This document shows, piece after piece, positions 9,742-18,890 of a DNA stretch of 64,000 nucleotides. Position 1 is the stretch's first letter. Every line of letters begins with the position of its first letter. Below the pieces are notes generated by a model. The model searched no databases and had not been told where the DNA came from. It saw only the letters and a program-made list of their open reading frames with translations. The stretch comes from Prevotella sp. (GTDB lineage: Bacteria; Bacteroidota; Bacteroidia; Bacteroidales; Dysgonomonadaceae). The DNA lies in NCBI GenBank assembly GCA_031285625.1, contig JAITVV010000084.1, positions 83,791 to 147,790 on the forward strand. The letters are read 5' to 3'. The translations under genes and the position numbers were made by a program.

Positions 9742-10461
9742 ATGCCATACAGACGTTTACCGAATACTGATAATGCTCGGATACGGGCTTTGAAGACGGC
9801 AATTGAAAAAAGTAATACATTCTTTGGTCAAGACATAATTTCTCTTGATATTCAAAGCTTGAGAATCATGCTTCGTAACTTTGAAAATGCTCAAATACGA
9901 TATAAAGATAGCCTGCAGTCACAAGCTTCAGCTAACCGTAAATTTCAGAAGCTTGTTAAAAATGCAAGGCTTTACATATCCCACTTTATTCAGGTTTTCA
10001 ATTTTTGCGTTATACGTAATGAAATAAAGAAAGAAGCAAAGCAATTATATGGAATTGATCCAGATAATTTTACAGTTCCGGATTTAACAACAAATGATTC
10101 CCTCCTTTTTTGGGGAGATAACATCATAAAAGGAGAGCAAATGAGAACTTCACAAGGTGGAGCTCCAATATATAATCCTACCATAGCGCGGGTAAATGTA
10201 GCGTTCTCCTTATTTAAGGATGCCTACTTTGCTCAAAAAACATTTCAGAATACAACTGCCAGACAACTGGATAGTTTGAGCCAGCAAAGAGAAGATATTG
10301 ATGCTACCTTAACTCTGCTATGGAATCAGATTGAAGGTGCATTTTCAGGCTTACCGACAAAAGAACGTCTTGACAGATGTAAAGAATATGGTGTTGTGTA
10401 TTATCTGAGGAAGGAAGAGCGGGAAAAAGAGAAGATTGTAGAAAGAAATGAGAATTATTGA
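9742..10461 (+). CDS. Conserved hypothetical protein, helix rich
   Basis: I do not recognise a named family in this 239-residue protein. It has no signal peptide or membrane helix and is predicted to be mostly helical and charged, with a Lys/Glu-rich C-terminus. It lies 20 bases after the polyprenyl synthase gene, and its end overlaps tatD by 14 bases, so it is probably co-transcribed and translationally coupled. Confidence 0.6.
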   Translation: MPYRRLPNTDNARIRALKTAIEKSNTFFGQDIISLDIQSLRIMLRNFENAQIRYKDSLQSQASANRKFQKLVKNARLYISHFIQVFNFCVIRNEIKKEAKQLYGIDPDNFTVPDLTTNDSLLFWGDNIIKGEQMRTSQGGAPIYNPTIARVNVAFSLFKDAYFAQKTFQNTTARQLDSLSQQREDIDATLTLLWNQIEGAFSGLPTKERLDRCKEYGVVYYLRKEEREKEKIVERNENY

Positions 10462-11224
10462 TACCCATTCGCATATTTATTCAGAAGAATTTGATAATGA
10501 TATTGAAGATGTTATCAACAGGGCAAAAAAAAACGGTGTAGAAAAGATATTAATGCCCAATATTGATATCTCATCCATAGAACGGATACATCATCTTTCC
10601 CACAAATATGAAGGTTACTGTATTCCGATGATGGGTTTACATCCTACCAGTGTCGCAGATAATTGGGAGAGCGAACTAGCCACCATCAAACAGCTGCTTC
10701 CTTTAAAATCGTATATAGCAATCGGCGAAATAGGTATGGATTTATACTGGGACAAAACATTCGAAAAAGAGCAGAAATTTGTCTTTGAGGAACAATTACG
10801 TTGGAGCATCGAATACGATTTACCAGTGGCTATACATTCACGTGACGCTATCCCTCAATGTATCGATTGTATAAAGAATATTGGAGAAGAAGAACTAAAA
10901 GGTGTCTTCCATAGTTTTGGTGGTACTGAGCAAGAACTAAATGAAATCTTATCTTTAATTAATTTCATGATAGGTATAAACGGTGTGGTAACTTTCAAAA
11001 ACTCTACTTTATCCACAGTATTGAAAAACACCGATTTATCACACATTATTATTGAAACAGATTCTCCATATCTGGCCCCTGTACCATATAGAGGAAAAAG
11101 AAATGAATCGTCATACACACTCAATGTGGTAGAAAAATTAGCAGAGATTTATAATATAAGTGCTGATAAGGTTGGAGAGATTACAACAGAAAATGCAGAA
11201 AAGCTATTCGCCTTGAAAAAATAA
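10448..11224 (+). CDS. tatD: TatD family metal-dependent hydrolase
   Basis: This is a 258-residue TIM-barrel metallohydrolase. Members act as Mg2+-dependent DNases or related phosphoesterases in the cytoplasm. The metal-binding DTHSHIY at the N-terminus, the Glu in [10 protein letters not shown], the His in AIHSRD and [17 protein letters not shown] near the C-terminus are all present. It starts inside the end of the preceding gene, which suggests coupling. Confidence 0.92.
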   Translation: MRIIDTHSHIYSEEFDNDIEDVINRAKKNGVEKILMPNIDISSIERIHHLSHKYEGYCIPMMGLHPTSVADNWESELATIKQLLPLKSYIAIGEIGMDLYWDKTFEKEQKFVFEEQLRWSIEYDLPVAIHSRDAIPQCIDCIKNIGEEELKGVFHSFGGTEQELNEILSLINFMIGINGVVTFKNSTLSTVLKNTDLSHIIIETDSPYLAPVPYRGKRNESSYTLNVVEKLAEIYNISADKVGEITTENAEKLFALKK

Positions 11225-11228
11225 GTCC

Positions 11229-11236
11229 TATATTTG
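11229..11236 (+). promoter_or_regulatory. -7 box TATATTTG for tRNA-Ser
   Basis: This matches TAnnTTTG and lies 15 bases before the first base of the tRNA. Confidence 0.6.
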
Positions 11237-11251
11237 CACTCGCAAAACAAA

Positions 11252-11338
11252 GGAGAGGTGCTCGAGTGGTTGAAGAGGCATGCCTGGAAAGCATGTATAC
11301 GGGTAACTGTATCGAGGGTTCGAATCCCTTCTTCTCCG
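11252..11338 (+). tRNA. tRNA-Ser (anticodon GGA)
   Basis: The 87-base cloverleaf has the long variable arm of a class II tRNA. The acceptor stem GGAGAGG pairs with CTTCTCC, the anticodon GGA is at 11286-11288 in the loop CTGGAAA, and GGTTCGAATCC gives the T arm. The CCA end is not encoded. It reads UCC and UCU serine codons. Confidence 0.95.
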
Positions 11339-11351
11339 CAAAATATAAATG

Positions 11352-11383
11352 AAGGACTAAATATTTTAGTCCTTTTGTTTTTT
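11352..11383 (+). terminator. Terminator after tRNA-Ser
   Basis: A perfect 10-base-pair stem, AAGGACTAAA with TTTAGTCCTT and a 3-base loop, is followed by a T-rich tract. Confidence 0.75.
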
Positions 11384-11393
11384 GTATATGCAG

Positions 11394-11882
11394 ATGAAGA
11401 AAATATTATTTATATTATTACTTTTTATCTCTTGTAATCCCCCTGCTGAAAAAGATGAAGAGGTACTAAGGGGAAAAGTTGTAAGTGTAGCTGATGGTGA
11501 CACGGTAACTATACTTACAGATAATGATGAACAAATTCGTATCCGTCTCTATGGTATCGATGCTCCCGAAAAAGGACAGGATTTTTCAAATAAATCCAGA
11601 CAATTCTTAAATGATTTGTGCTATGGAAAAATAGTAAGTATAGAAAAAAAAGGGATTGACCAATATGAGCGCGTCCTTGGAATTGTTTATATTAATGAAT
11701 TCAACTTAAATAAGGAGATGGTGCGTAACGGCTTGGCATGGTACTACGACCATTATGTAAAGGATGCAGACTTGGAAGCTTTAGAACATACTGCGAGAAA
11801 ACAAAAACTTAATATATGGAGTATGAAGAATCCCACTCCACCTTACGAGTTTAGGAGAAATCAAAGAATGGGGAAAAATTAA
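11394..11882 (+). CDS. Thermonuclease (SNase-like) lipoprotein
   Basis: This is a staphylococcal-nuclease-fold protein that likely degrades nucleic acids outside the cytoplasm. ATG 11394 opens a lipoprotein signal ([17 protein letters not shown]), giving 162 residues; in-frame starts at 11382 and 11388 are less suitable. The core VADGDTVTI, the Arg of [10 protein letters not shown] and the segment [11 protein letters not shown] correspond to the OB-fold and active-site Arg/Glu residues of the family. It has no obvious operon partner. Confidence 0.88.
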   Translation: MKKILFILLLFISCNPPAEKDEEVLRGKVVSVADGDTVTILTDNDEQIRIRLYGIDAPEKGQDFSNKSRQFLNDLCYGKIVSIEKKGIDQYERVLGIVYINEFNLNKEMVRNGLAWYYDHYVKDADLEALEHTARKQKLNIWSMKNPTPPYEFRRNQRMGKN

Positions 11883-11912
11883 ATTAAAAGGTACTTATTA
11901 AAATCTAATATT

Positions 11913-12746
11913 ATGACAAAATATATTGAACTGGACTTTGATCCCGACTCTGATCAGTTACACGATGTTCTTGATGAACTTTGTTTATGGTCGGCTCCTT
12001 TTGGACTAAAATTGTTAGATAACTTACTCCTAAAAAAAGGAATATCTGTGTTAGATATTGGATTCTGCGATGGATTTCCATTAACAGAACTGGCACTCCG
12101 CTTAGGCCAATCAAGCACAATCTATGGTATTGACCCTTGGGAAGCTGCAATTAGACGTACAAAGAAGAAAATCTCCATTTATAATATACAGAATGTAAAA
12201 ATAATAAAGGGGGTTGCAGAAAACATCCCCCTCGATAATAACTCCATTGATTTAATAACGAGCAACAATGGTATAAATAATGTAACTGATCTGGACAAAA
12301 CCCTTCAGGAATGTTTTCGCATACTAAAATCCGGAGGTCAGTTTATTCAAACGATGAATCTGAATTCAACAATGATCGAATTCTATGAAATCCTTGGGAA
12401 AGTATTGCAGGCAAACCGGATGGAGAATGAGCTAAATAAGATGAAAGAGCAAATCTATAAAAAGAGAAAACCTCTGGATGAATTTTTACAACTACTCAAA
12501 CAACATGGTTTCTCTATTACAAATGTAATGCATGATCAGTTTGATTACAAATTTGTAGATGGTACAACTTTACTAAATCACTATTTCATCCGCTTTGCGT
12601 TTTTATCAGGATGGAAAAATATCTTACCTGAAAGCAAACAAGCAGAGATCTTTGAAATTATAGAATCTGAGATGAATAATATTGCTGAGATAAACGGATA
12701 TTTCAAATTAAGTGTTCCTTTTGTTTTAATTGATTGTACCAAATAA
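11913..12746 (+). CDS. SAM-dependent methyltransferase (class I)
   Basis: This 277-residue protein has the Rossmann-type SAM-binding motif VLDIGFCDGFPLTELAL near residue 47, an acidic post-motif (IYGIDPW) and a motif IV-like SNNGINNV. It resembles the Methyltransf_11 type small-molecule methyltransferases. The substrate is not evident and the neighbours do not help. Confidence 0.82.
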   Translation: MTKYIELDFDPDSDQLHDVLDELCLWSAPFGLKLLDNLLLKKGISVLDIGFCDGFPLTELALRLGQSSTIYGIDPWEAAIRRTKKKISIYNIQNVKIIKGVAENIPLDNNSIDLITSNNGINNVTDLDKTLQECFRILKSGGQFIQTMNLNSTMIEFYEILGKVLQANRMENELNKMKEQIYKKRKPLDEFLQLLKQHGFSITNVMHDQFDYKFVDGTTLLNHYFIRFAFLSGWKNILPESKQAEIFEIIESEMNNIAEINGYFKLSVPFVLIDCTK

Positions 12747-12749
12747 TCC

Positions 12750-13280
12750 TTAATATTTAGAAGGTACATAGCCTATCAGCTTTTCCAGTTTCTTTATATA
12801 GATATGGAGGAAATATAATGGAATAAATCCAAATATACAGAATGAACAATCTATTAGCGTCCAATAGAATGGAATCCCCCTAATCGGCCCACAAATAAGT
12901 GATAAAGGAACCACACCGATACAAGCTATCATAGCAAAATACACAATCCAGATATTGCGCACAGGTTTAAGATATAATCCTATAAATGCAGCAGCAATCA
13001 CCAAATGAGAAAAAGCAAGCCAGTCTGTTCCATATGCAAGAAAAGGGTAATTATCATTTGTATTGATCAGTGCATCTGCAACTGTAGCAATCCACCCCTT
13101 TAAACCATCATAGGCCTCAGGAGATACATCATGAGATATACCCAAAATCTGGCAAACAATCCTTACTTCACTTTCTATAGGAAATGCAGTTACGCCCCAA
13201 AAAATAAGGGCAAACATATAAAATATCACCAATCCGCGAATTCTTACTAATAAATGTTTTTCTTCTTTTTTCATAGCCAT
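12750..13280 (-). CDS. Membrane protein of unknown function
   Basis: This 176-residue protein has about four hydrophobic segments (VIFYMFALIFWGVTAF, FSHLVIAAAFIGLYL, IWIVYFAMIACIGVV and a C-terminal pair). I recognise no catalytic motif. It converges with the methyltransferase gene, their stop codons being only 3 bases apart. Confidence 0.7.
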   Translation of the reverse strand: MAMKKEEKHLLVRIRGLVIFYMFALIFWGVTAFPIESEVRIVCQILGISHDVSPEAYDGLKGWIATVADALINTNDNYPFLAYGTDWLAFSHLVIAAAFIGLYLKPVRNIWIVYFAMIACIGVVPLSLICGPIRGIPFYWTLIDCSFCIFGFIPLYFLHIYIKKLEKLIGYVPSKY

Positions 13281-13367
13281 TAATTTAAATTCAAATAACT
13301 TTGAAATACAAAGTAAATAAAAATTTGCGAATTAAATGATAATTTTGAAAAATATTATGCCATAAAA

Positions 13368-13398
13368 AGCCCTTTGAATTGTTGCAATCCAAAGGGCT
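13368..13398 (-). terminator. Terminator of gdhA
   Basis: Stem AGCCCTTTG pairs with CAAAGGGCT around a 13-base loop. A T tract follows on the minus strand, just downstream of gdhA. Confidence 0.8.
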
Positions 13399-13424
13399 CC
13401 TCATTGATTGATTAAAAAATTTAG

Positions 13425-14762
13425 TTATACAACACCTTGTGCAATCATAGCACGGGCTACTTTCATAAATCCGGCCACATTCGCACCTTTTACATAATTG
13501 ATATATCCGTCATGATCTTTGCCAAATTTAAGACATTGACCATGTATATTTTTCATTATACCATGCAAGCGCTGATCGACTTCTTCAGCCCCCCACTGTA
13601 TGTGCATCGCATTTTGGCTCATTTCCAGACCTGAAGTAGCTACTCCTCCGGCATTTACGGCTTTACCAGGAGCAAATAATATGTGTTTCTCAACAAACAA
13701 GTCAACCGCTTCTGCAGTACATCCCATATTGGAAACTTCAGCTACACAAGTTACCCCATTAGCTATCAGGGCCTCTGCATCCTTTGCATTTAATTCGTTC
13801 TGAATAGCACAAGGCAGGGCAATATCAACCTTCTCCACCCATGGTTTTTTACCTGCATGGAATACAGAATTAGGATATTTTTCTGCATAAGGAGCTACGA
13901 TATCATTACCCGAATCACGAAGTTCAAGCATATATTCAATCTTATCTCCACTTACACCATCTGCATCATATATATAACCATCAGGCCCGGAGATAGTAAC
14001 AACTTTTGCACCCAGTTCTGTGGCTTTCAATGTAGCACCCCATGCTACATTTCCAAATCCGGAAATAGCAACAGTCTTACCCTTTAAATCTATATTTTTA
14101 GCTTTCAGCATCTCATTTACAAAATAGAGCGCACCAAAGCCCGTAGCCTCAGGACGTACTAGTGAACCACCGTACTCAAGTCCCTTACCGGTAAAAGTTC
14201 CCGTATTTTCTCGAGCTAGTTTCTTATACATTCCGTACAAATAACCTATTTCACGTGTACCAACTCCAATATCGCCAGCCGGAACATCCGTATCTGGTCC
14301 TATATTACGCCAAAGTTCCAACATAAATGCCTGACAGAAACGCATTATCTCGGCATTAGATTTACCTCGAGGGCTGAAATCAGAGCCACCTTTTCCTCCT
14401 CCCATCGGCAAAGTAGTCAAAGCATTCTTGAAAGTTTGCTCAAACCCTAGAAACTTAAGAGAAGAAAGATTCACCGATGCATGAAATCTCAGACCACCCT
14501 TATAAGGACCAATAGCATTGTTAAATTGCACACGATATCCTAAATTAACCTGAATATCACCTTTATCATCTACCCAAGGCACCTTAAACGTAAATATGCG
14601 ATCAGGCTCTACCAAGCGTTCAATAATACGATTTTTCTCAAATTCCGGATGCTGGTTATAAACATCCTCTATGGATACAAGCACTTCCTTCACTGCTTGT
14701 AAATACTCAGACTCTCCGGGGTGTTTTGCCTCTAAAGCTGATAAAATGTCATTAATCTTCAT
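13425..14762 (-). CDS. gdhA: Glutamate dehydrogenase (hexameric class I)
   Basis: This enzyme interconverts 2-oxoglutarate plus ammonia and glutamate using NAD(P)H. At 445 residues it fits the hexameric GDH50 class. The substrate-binding lysine segment GGGKGGSDFSP, the PAGDIGVGTREIGYLYG motif and the nucleotide-binding SGFGNVAWG are intact. A TACATTTG -7 box lies on the minus strand at 14803-14796, about 34 bases before the start. The cofactor preference cannot be read with certainty. Confidence 0.97.
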   Translation of the reverse strand: MKINDILSALEAKHPGESEYLQAVKEVLVSIEDVYNQHPEFEKNRIIERLVEPDRIFTFKVPWVDDKGDIQVNLGYRVQFNNAIGPYKGGLRFHASVNLSSLKFLGFEQTFKNALTTLPMGGGKGGSDFSPRGKSNAEIMRFCQAFMLELWRNIGPDTDVPAGDIGVGTREIGYLYGMYKKLARENTGTFTGKGLEYGGSLVRPEATGFGALYFVNEMLKAKNIDLKGKTVAISGFGNVAWGATLKATELGAKVVTISGPDGYIYDADGVSGDKIEYMLELRDSGNDIVAPYAEKYPNSVFHAGKKPWVEKVDIALPCAIQNELNAKDAEALIANGVTCVAEVSNMGCTAEAVDLFVEKHILFAPGKAVNAGGVATSGLEMSQNAMHIQWGAEEVDQRLHGIMKNIHGQCLKFGKDHDGYINYVKGANVAGFMKVARAMIAQGVV

Positions 14763-14948
14763 GATTTAATGGTTTAAATCGGTTACTTATCTATACAAAT
14801 GTATAAATAATGGAACAAAATTTCACATGCTTCTTTTCTTTTTTTCATTCCAAAAAACATGATTTACAACATAAAATGAATTAACGGAATCAAATTTCCA
14901 GAGATATTATTTTAATTCTTATTTTTGTTATCTCCAAAGCTAAAAATC

Positions 14949-15767
14949 ATGACTAATATTTACGAAATAGCCAATAAACTGAGAGCAGAGTCAAAACATC
15001 TTCCAATAAACAGAATTGAACTCGAAGATGCATTAAATACACTTATACATCGTGTACTATTCCCGATATGCGATCAAGAGAAATCCAGAGAAAAAAAGCT
15101 GTACTACTTTTATTCTATTCTGGTTGAGAATATCTCTGCATTACTAAATAGAGAAGAGGCTGAAGAGATGGTAGACCAATTCATCTCCCACCTTCCTGAA
15201 CTGCAAGACCAGCTGTATGAAGAAGCTAAAGTATATTATGAAAATGATCCGGCAGCAAAATCGATAGAAGAGGTCATATTGACTTATCCCGGTTTCTTTG
15301 CACAAGTTGTTTACCGCATATCTCATGAATTCTATAAAATGAATACCCCTATTATACCCCGTCTTTTCTCAGAATATGCACATTCAAAAGTGGGAATAGA
15401 CATTAACCCCGGCGCAGAAATAGGAAAGGCATTCTACATAGACCATGGTACAGGCATAGTTATTGGGGAAACAACCTTAATAGGCGACAATGTAAAAATA
15501 TATCAAGGTGTAACATTAGGAGCTCTATTTGTAACGAAAGGGCTTGCTAATGAAAAGAGGCACCCAACTATAGAAGACAACGTTGTAATCTATGCTGGTG
15601 CGACCATATTAGGAGGAAAGACTATAGTAGGCCATGACTCAACAATAGGTGGAAATGCATGGCTCACCAAAAGTGTTGTTCCTTATTCCCTTGTACAACA
15701 AAATTCAGAAATAAGGATACATAATACATTGAAAACAGGAGAGAATATTCTTGACTTCAATATATAA
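14949..15767 (+). CDS. cysE: Serine O-acetyltransferase
   Basis: This enzyme acetylates L-serine with acetyl-CoA to make O-acetylserine for cysteine synthesis. I start it at ATG 14949 (272 residues) because a TATTTTTG -7 box overlaps the upstream in-frame start at 14925. A long helical N-terminal domain precedes the left-handed beta helix, whose hexapeptide repeats run from VGIDINPGAEIG to IVGHDSTIGGNAW. The catalytic DHGTG motif and GETTLIGDNV are present. Confidence 0.93.
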   Translation: MTNIYEIANKLRAESKHLPINRIELEDALNTLIHRVLFPICDQEKSREKKLYYFYSILVENISALLNREEAEEMVDQFISHLPELQDQLYEEAKVYYENDPAAKSIEEVILTYPGFFAQVVYRISHEFYKMNTPIIPRLFSEYAHSKVGIDINPGAEIGKAFYIDHGTGIVIGETTLIGDNVKIYQGVTLGALFVTKGLANEKRHPTIEDNVVIYAGATILGGKTIVGHDSTIGGNAWLTKSVVPYSLVQQNSEIRIHNTLKTGENILDFNI

Positions 15768-15837
15768 TTTATAAAATAGGAAAGAATACAATATTTTTTG
15801 TACTTTCGTGTAAATTAATCATTACGATATAAGAACA

Positions 15838-16290
15838 ATGGAAGAAGCCCGTAAAAATCCATCTTCTCTGATCAGAAATACCTTTTTACAAGCAATTAAT
15901 GCTTTATCAAAAGATTATAAAGGTAGTTCTCTAACTGATATTTTTATCACAGTAGATAAAGAAAGTGGAGAGGTTGCATTCTATGATGACGAAGAAAATA
16001 AAGTTGGTGAAATCGTAGTTTTCGATTGGGTCAATAAGGTAGATGAGCTAAACGATGAAAAGATAATCTCAATCCTGCGAGAAATCACAGAACAGCTTGA
16101 TAATGAGGACATGTTTTCATCACTAGAATTATTCAAACCATTTTCAGTTAACTATGCAGACGACAGTTTTGAAGTAATTGACGAATTGCTATTGATAAAT
16201 GAAGAATCAACCATCAACTTAGATAATGATTTAATGGAGAAATTCGATAAGGAATTTGATGATTTTCTAGACAAGCTACTAAAAGAATAA
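15838..16290 (+). CDS. Conserved acidic hypothetical protein
   Basis: This 150-residue cytoplasmic protein is strongly acidic (DDEENK, DNDLMEKFDKEFDDF). It has no signal peptide, membrane segment or motif that I recognise. It lies about 70 bases after cysE with its own upstream T-rich region and converges with the phosphatase gene with no gap. Confidence 0.6.
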   Translation: MEEARKNPSSLIRNTFLQAINALSKDYKGSSLTDIFITVDKESGEVAFYDDEENKVGEIVVFDWVNKVDELNDEKIISILREITEQLDNEDMFSSLELFKPFSVNYADDSFEVIDELLLINEESTINLDNDLMEKFDKEFDDFLDKLLKE

Positions 16291-17001
16291 TTATATTTCA
16301 ACACCAATTTTTCTTCCTTTCTCTACATAACTTGTATCAGCCATAGACTCTACAGTAAATATCTTATTCTGATAAGTAACCTTACATACCGCAGCATTAT
16401 CCAGTGGTTTGGTGAACAGTCTGTCACCTCCAAGCCCTAATAGCATTGCCAGAATACTCATCCCGTGTGAAATAATAAGAATATTGCCATCACCGGATTG
16501 CACTTCGTTTTCGGCTATTTCTTTTAAGCTTTCCTGGGTACGCAATTCCACTTGTGAATAGTTCTCGGCCATCCCCATTTTATCTAATAACTTTATGGCA
16601 TCCAGTACATTCCTGTAACTAATATCCTTAGCCAGAATGGCTTTGAACATTTCATCTACAGATGTATAATGAAGATACAATGCAGCATTATGCCACATCA
16701 CATGATTGAAATCTGCTTCAAAACTACCAAAGCAAGCTTCCCTCAATCCGGCTAGTTCTATAATAGGTATATCATCCTGCCCCTTTGCCCCCAATATAAT
16801 TTGGGATGTTTGCCTGGTTCTGCGCAGGTCGCTGCAATAGACCGTGCGGAATTTTATATCACTAAGTCCATACCCAAGATAGCGGGCTGCATCAATACCT
16901 TCCTTTGTTAAAGGAGAATCGCACCAACCCTGAACTCTATCCAGGCTATTCATCATAGTTTTGCCGTGACGCGCAATATATAATGTTATTTTAGTATTCA
17001 T
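16291..17001 (-). CDS. Histidine phosphatase family protein
   Basis: This 236-residue phosphatase of the phosphoglycerate mutase-like fold uses a phosphohistidine intermediate. The catalytic RHG is in YIARHGKTMMNS, the second His in ILIISHGMS, and arginine pairs are in YCSDLRRTRQTSQ. The substrate is unknown; such proteins often act on small phosphoesters. Confidence 0.87.
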   Translation of the reverse strand: MNTKITLYIARHGKTMMNSLDRVQGWCDSPLTKEGIDAARYLGYGLSDIKFRTVYCSDLRRTRQTSQIILGAKGQDDIPIIELAGLREACFGSFEADFNHVMWHNAALYLHYTSVDEMFKAILAKDISYRNVLDAIKLLDKMGMAENYSQVELRTQESLKEIAENEVQSGDGNILIISHGMSILAMLLGLGGDRLFTKPLDNAAVCKVTYQNKIFTVESMADTSYVEKGRKIGVEI

Positions 17002-17060
17002 TTATTTTAGTAAATGTTAATATTTAATGCTGTATTTTTAAAGTAGTAATGCCTGAGATT

Positions 17061-17468
17061 TTATTTCCAATTTATATAATCTGCAAATGCCTTATCAAAC
17101 ATATCAGGCTTCCCTACTTTACCATCTATCAAACAAACTACCTCTATAACAGCATCGGCACATAAAGTGTTGTCAGGAATACGAATAATTTGCTGATGAA
17201 AAAAGTAACGAAGGCCTTTACGCTCAATATTAATACTGCAAATAAATTCTTCCGAACCACGCAGGGAACTTCTGTAGCTTATATTTACATTACGAACAAC
17301 CGGTAATATATTTTCTTCAGTGAGGTCGCGCAAACGCATGCCACACTTTTCCATTAGTTCATGACGTGTTGCCTCAAAATAATGTAAATAAATTGCATTA
17401 TTAACTACTCCTTGTGAATCACATTCGTAGTCACGAACTTTCATTTTATATTCAAAGGTTAATGCCAT
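17061..17468 (-). CDS. Acyl-CoA thioesterase, hotdog fold (copy 2)
   Basis: This 135-residue protein of the 4-hydroxybenzoyl-CoA thioesterase/YbgC type hotdog family hydrolyses acyl-CoA thioesters. The signature VRDYECDSQGVVNNAIYLHY contains the catalytic Asp and the turn before the hot-dog helix. It lies 9 bases after a close paralogue (17478-17900), so the pair looks like a tandem duplication. Confidence 0.87.
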   Translation of the reverse strand: MALTFEYKMKVRDYECDSQGVVNNAIYLHYFEATRHELMEKCGMRLRDLTEENILPVVRNVNISYRSSLRGSEEFICSINIERKGLRYFFHQQIIRIPDNTLCADAVIEVVCLIDGKVGKPDMFDKAFADYINWK

Positions 17469-17477
17469 AGACGATAC

Positions 17478-17900
17478 CTATACTTCGAAATATTTACCAA
17501 AGGCTCTGTCAAAAGCTTCAGGCTTTGCTAATTTACCATTGGTTATACATACTACCTCAAACTTCCCGGTAGAACAGACCTTATTGTCATGTAACCGGAC
17601 GATTTTTTGATTAAAAATATACCGGATGCCATCTCTTTCCAAAAAATCAACTGTAGAAATAAAATTATCCCCACCTTTTAACGAATTGGTATAACGAATG
17701 TATGCGCTGACAACAACTGCATCGGTTCCGCTTTCATGCAAGTCAAAAAAGCTCAGACCATTTTCATTAAAAAAATCATGGCGGGCAATTTCATAATAAT
17801 GCTGATAATTGGCATTGTTTACGATTCCCTGTGCGTCGCATTCATAGTCGCGCACCCTTATTGTACATTGAAATAAAGGGCTTTTACTTTTATCTATCAT
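17478..17900 (-). CDS. Acyl-CoA thioesterase, hotdog fold (copy 1)
   Basis: At 140 residues it shares the motif RVRDYECDAQGIVNNANYQHY and the C-terminal pattern FEVVCITNGKLAKPEAFDRAF with its downstream neighbour. Its start overlaps the end of the gene at 17890-18756 by 11 bases. The paralogues probably differ in acyl chain preference, which is inference. Confidence 0.87.
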   Translation of the reverse strand: MIDKSKSPLFQCTIRVRDYECDAQGIVNNANYQHYYEIARHDFFNENGLSFFDLHESGTDAVVVSAYIRYTNSLKGGDNFISTVDFLERDGIRYIFNQKIVRLHDNKVCSTGKFEVVCITNGKLAKPEAFDRAFGKYFEV

Positions 17901-18756
17901 TTTTTTTTATCATATGGCTGATATACTTACCAGCTTGTGAGTTAATATATAAAAACTGAATATTTGAATTTGATTTCTGTATTTCGAACAATTGATCTTT
18001 TGTTAATATAGAATTACGCAGCTTGAAATGAAAATGCTTATGAGAAAAAGCTTTAGAGTTAAAAAGTTTTATAAATGTCTCAAAAGAAGTATAATCATTA
18101 TCAGTAAGATCATCAAACTGATTAAGAGGTTCTGCATAGTCTAAAGAATATAGCGCAGGGAAGTTATTGCTCTCTGCAAGATTCTTTAGAAAATCCTGAC
18201 TATCACTACCAGCCTGAATGATCATATTCTGCAGTTCTGTATGTTCTATTTCGAAAAACGTACCATCAGGTGCTGCCGGAACTGTAAGCCTTCGTAATGT
18301 TGGCATTTTTGAAACTAACTTTGCGATTGTACCATCTTCTTCAAGATAATTTATAGCACTGATGTTATGATCTCCCAAATTAGTCAGACGAACCTTAAAT
18401 TCCTGTAGATTGGGAAAAATCACATCCGAATTTGTTAATCTATCAAAGCACCATTCATTTACACCATTTGCTCCTTCATCATAACTATCGAAGACTAATG
18501 AGATTACCCGATCTGCATATTCCTGATTGGTAAGAAAGTCTAACAAAGCACAAAATCCATAATTGTAATCTTCATCCAAATCGGTAGCTTTGATAGAAGG
18601 ATCGTCATCATATCCCGGTCCATGATAGTAAATACTTACCATATCACCGATAGGAAAAAATGATACTTGAGGCGAATAATCTAGTGAATAAGAATCTTCT
18701 TCCGTATTATGATAATTATAAATATTCTGTTGTAGTTCTAAAAGTTTATTTATCAT
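17890..18756 (-). CDS. Leucine-rich-repeat-like protein (resembles the STM4015 type)
   Basis: This 288-residue cytoplasmic protein has irregular leucine-rich segments (FPNLQEFKVRLTNL, MPTLRRLTVPAAPDG, FPALYSLDYAEPL). Its opening, with a local WGR/LRR-like layout, resembles STM4015-type proteins. I cannot name its role. It is translationally coupled to the downstream thioesterase pair. Confidence 0.5.
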   Translation of the reverse strand: MINKLLELQQNIYNYHNTEEDSYSLDYSPQVSFFPIGDMVSIYYHGPGYDDDPSIKATDLDEDYNYGFCALLDFLTNQEYADRVISLVFDSYDEGANGVNEWCFDRLTNSDVIFPNLQEFKVRLTNLGDHNISAINYLEEDGTIAKLVSKMPTLRRLTVPAAPDGTFFEIEHTELQNMIIQAGSDSQDFLKNLAESNNFPALYSLDYAEPLNQFDDLTDNDYTSFETFIKLFNSKAFSHKHFHFKLRNSILTKDQLFEIQKSNSNIQFLYINSQAGKYISHMIKKNDR

Positions 18757-18890
18757 ATTAACATTGTAAGGTCTCAGACCTATTTATTACTTTGGTAAGT
18801 AGAAGAGCAATAAGCTGTTACGATTTTAAAATATATCATTAAATACTTACTTTTACTTATTTTATTCAGATACAAAGTTAATATTATCTT

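Noticed and set aside
11234-11437. 67-codon frame across tRNA-Ser
   Set aside because: It translates the tRNA gene.
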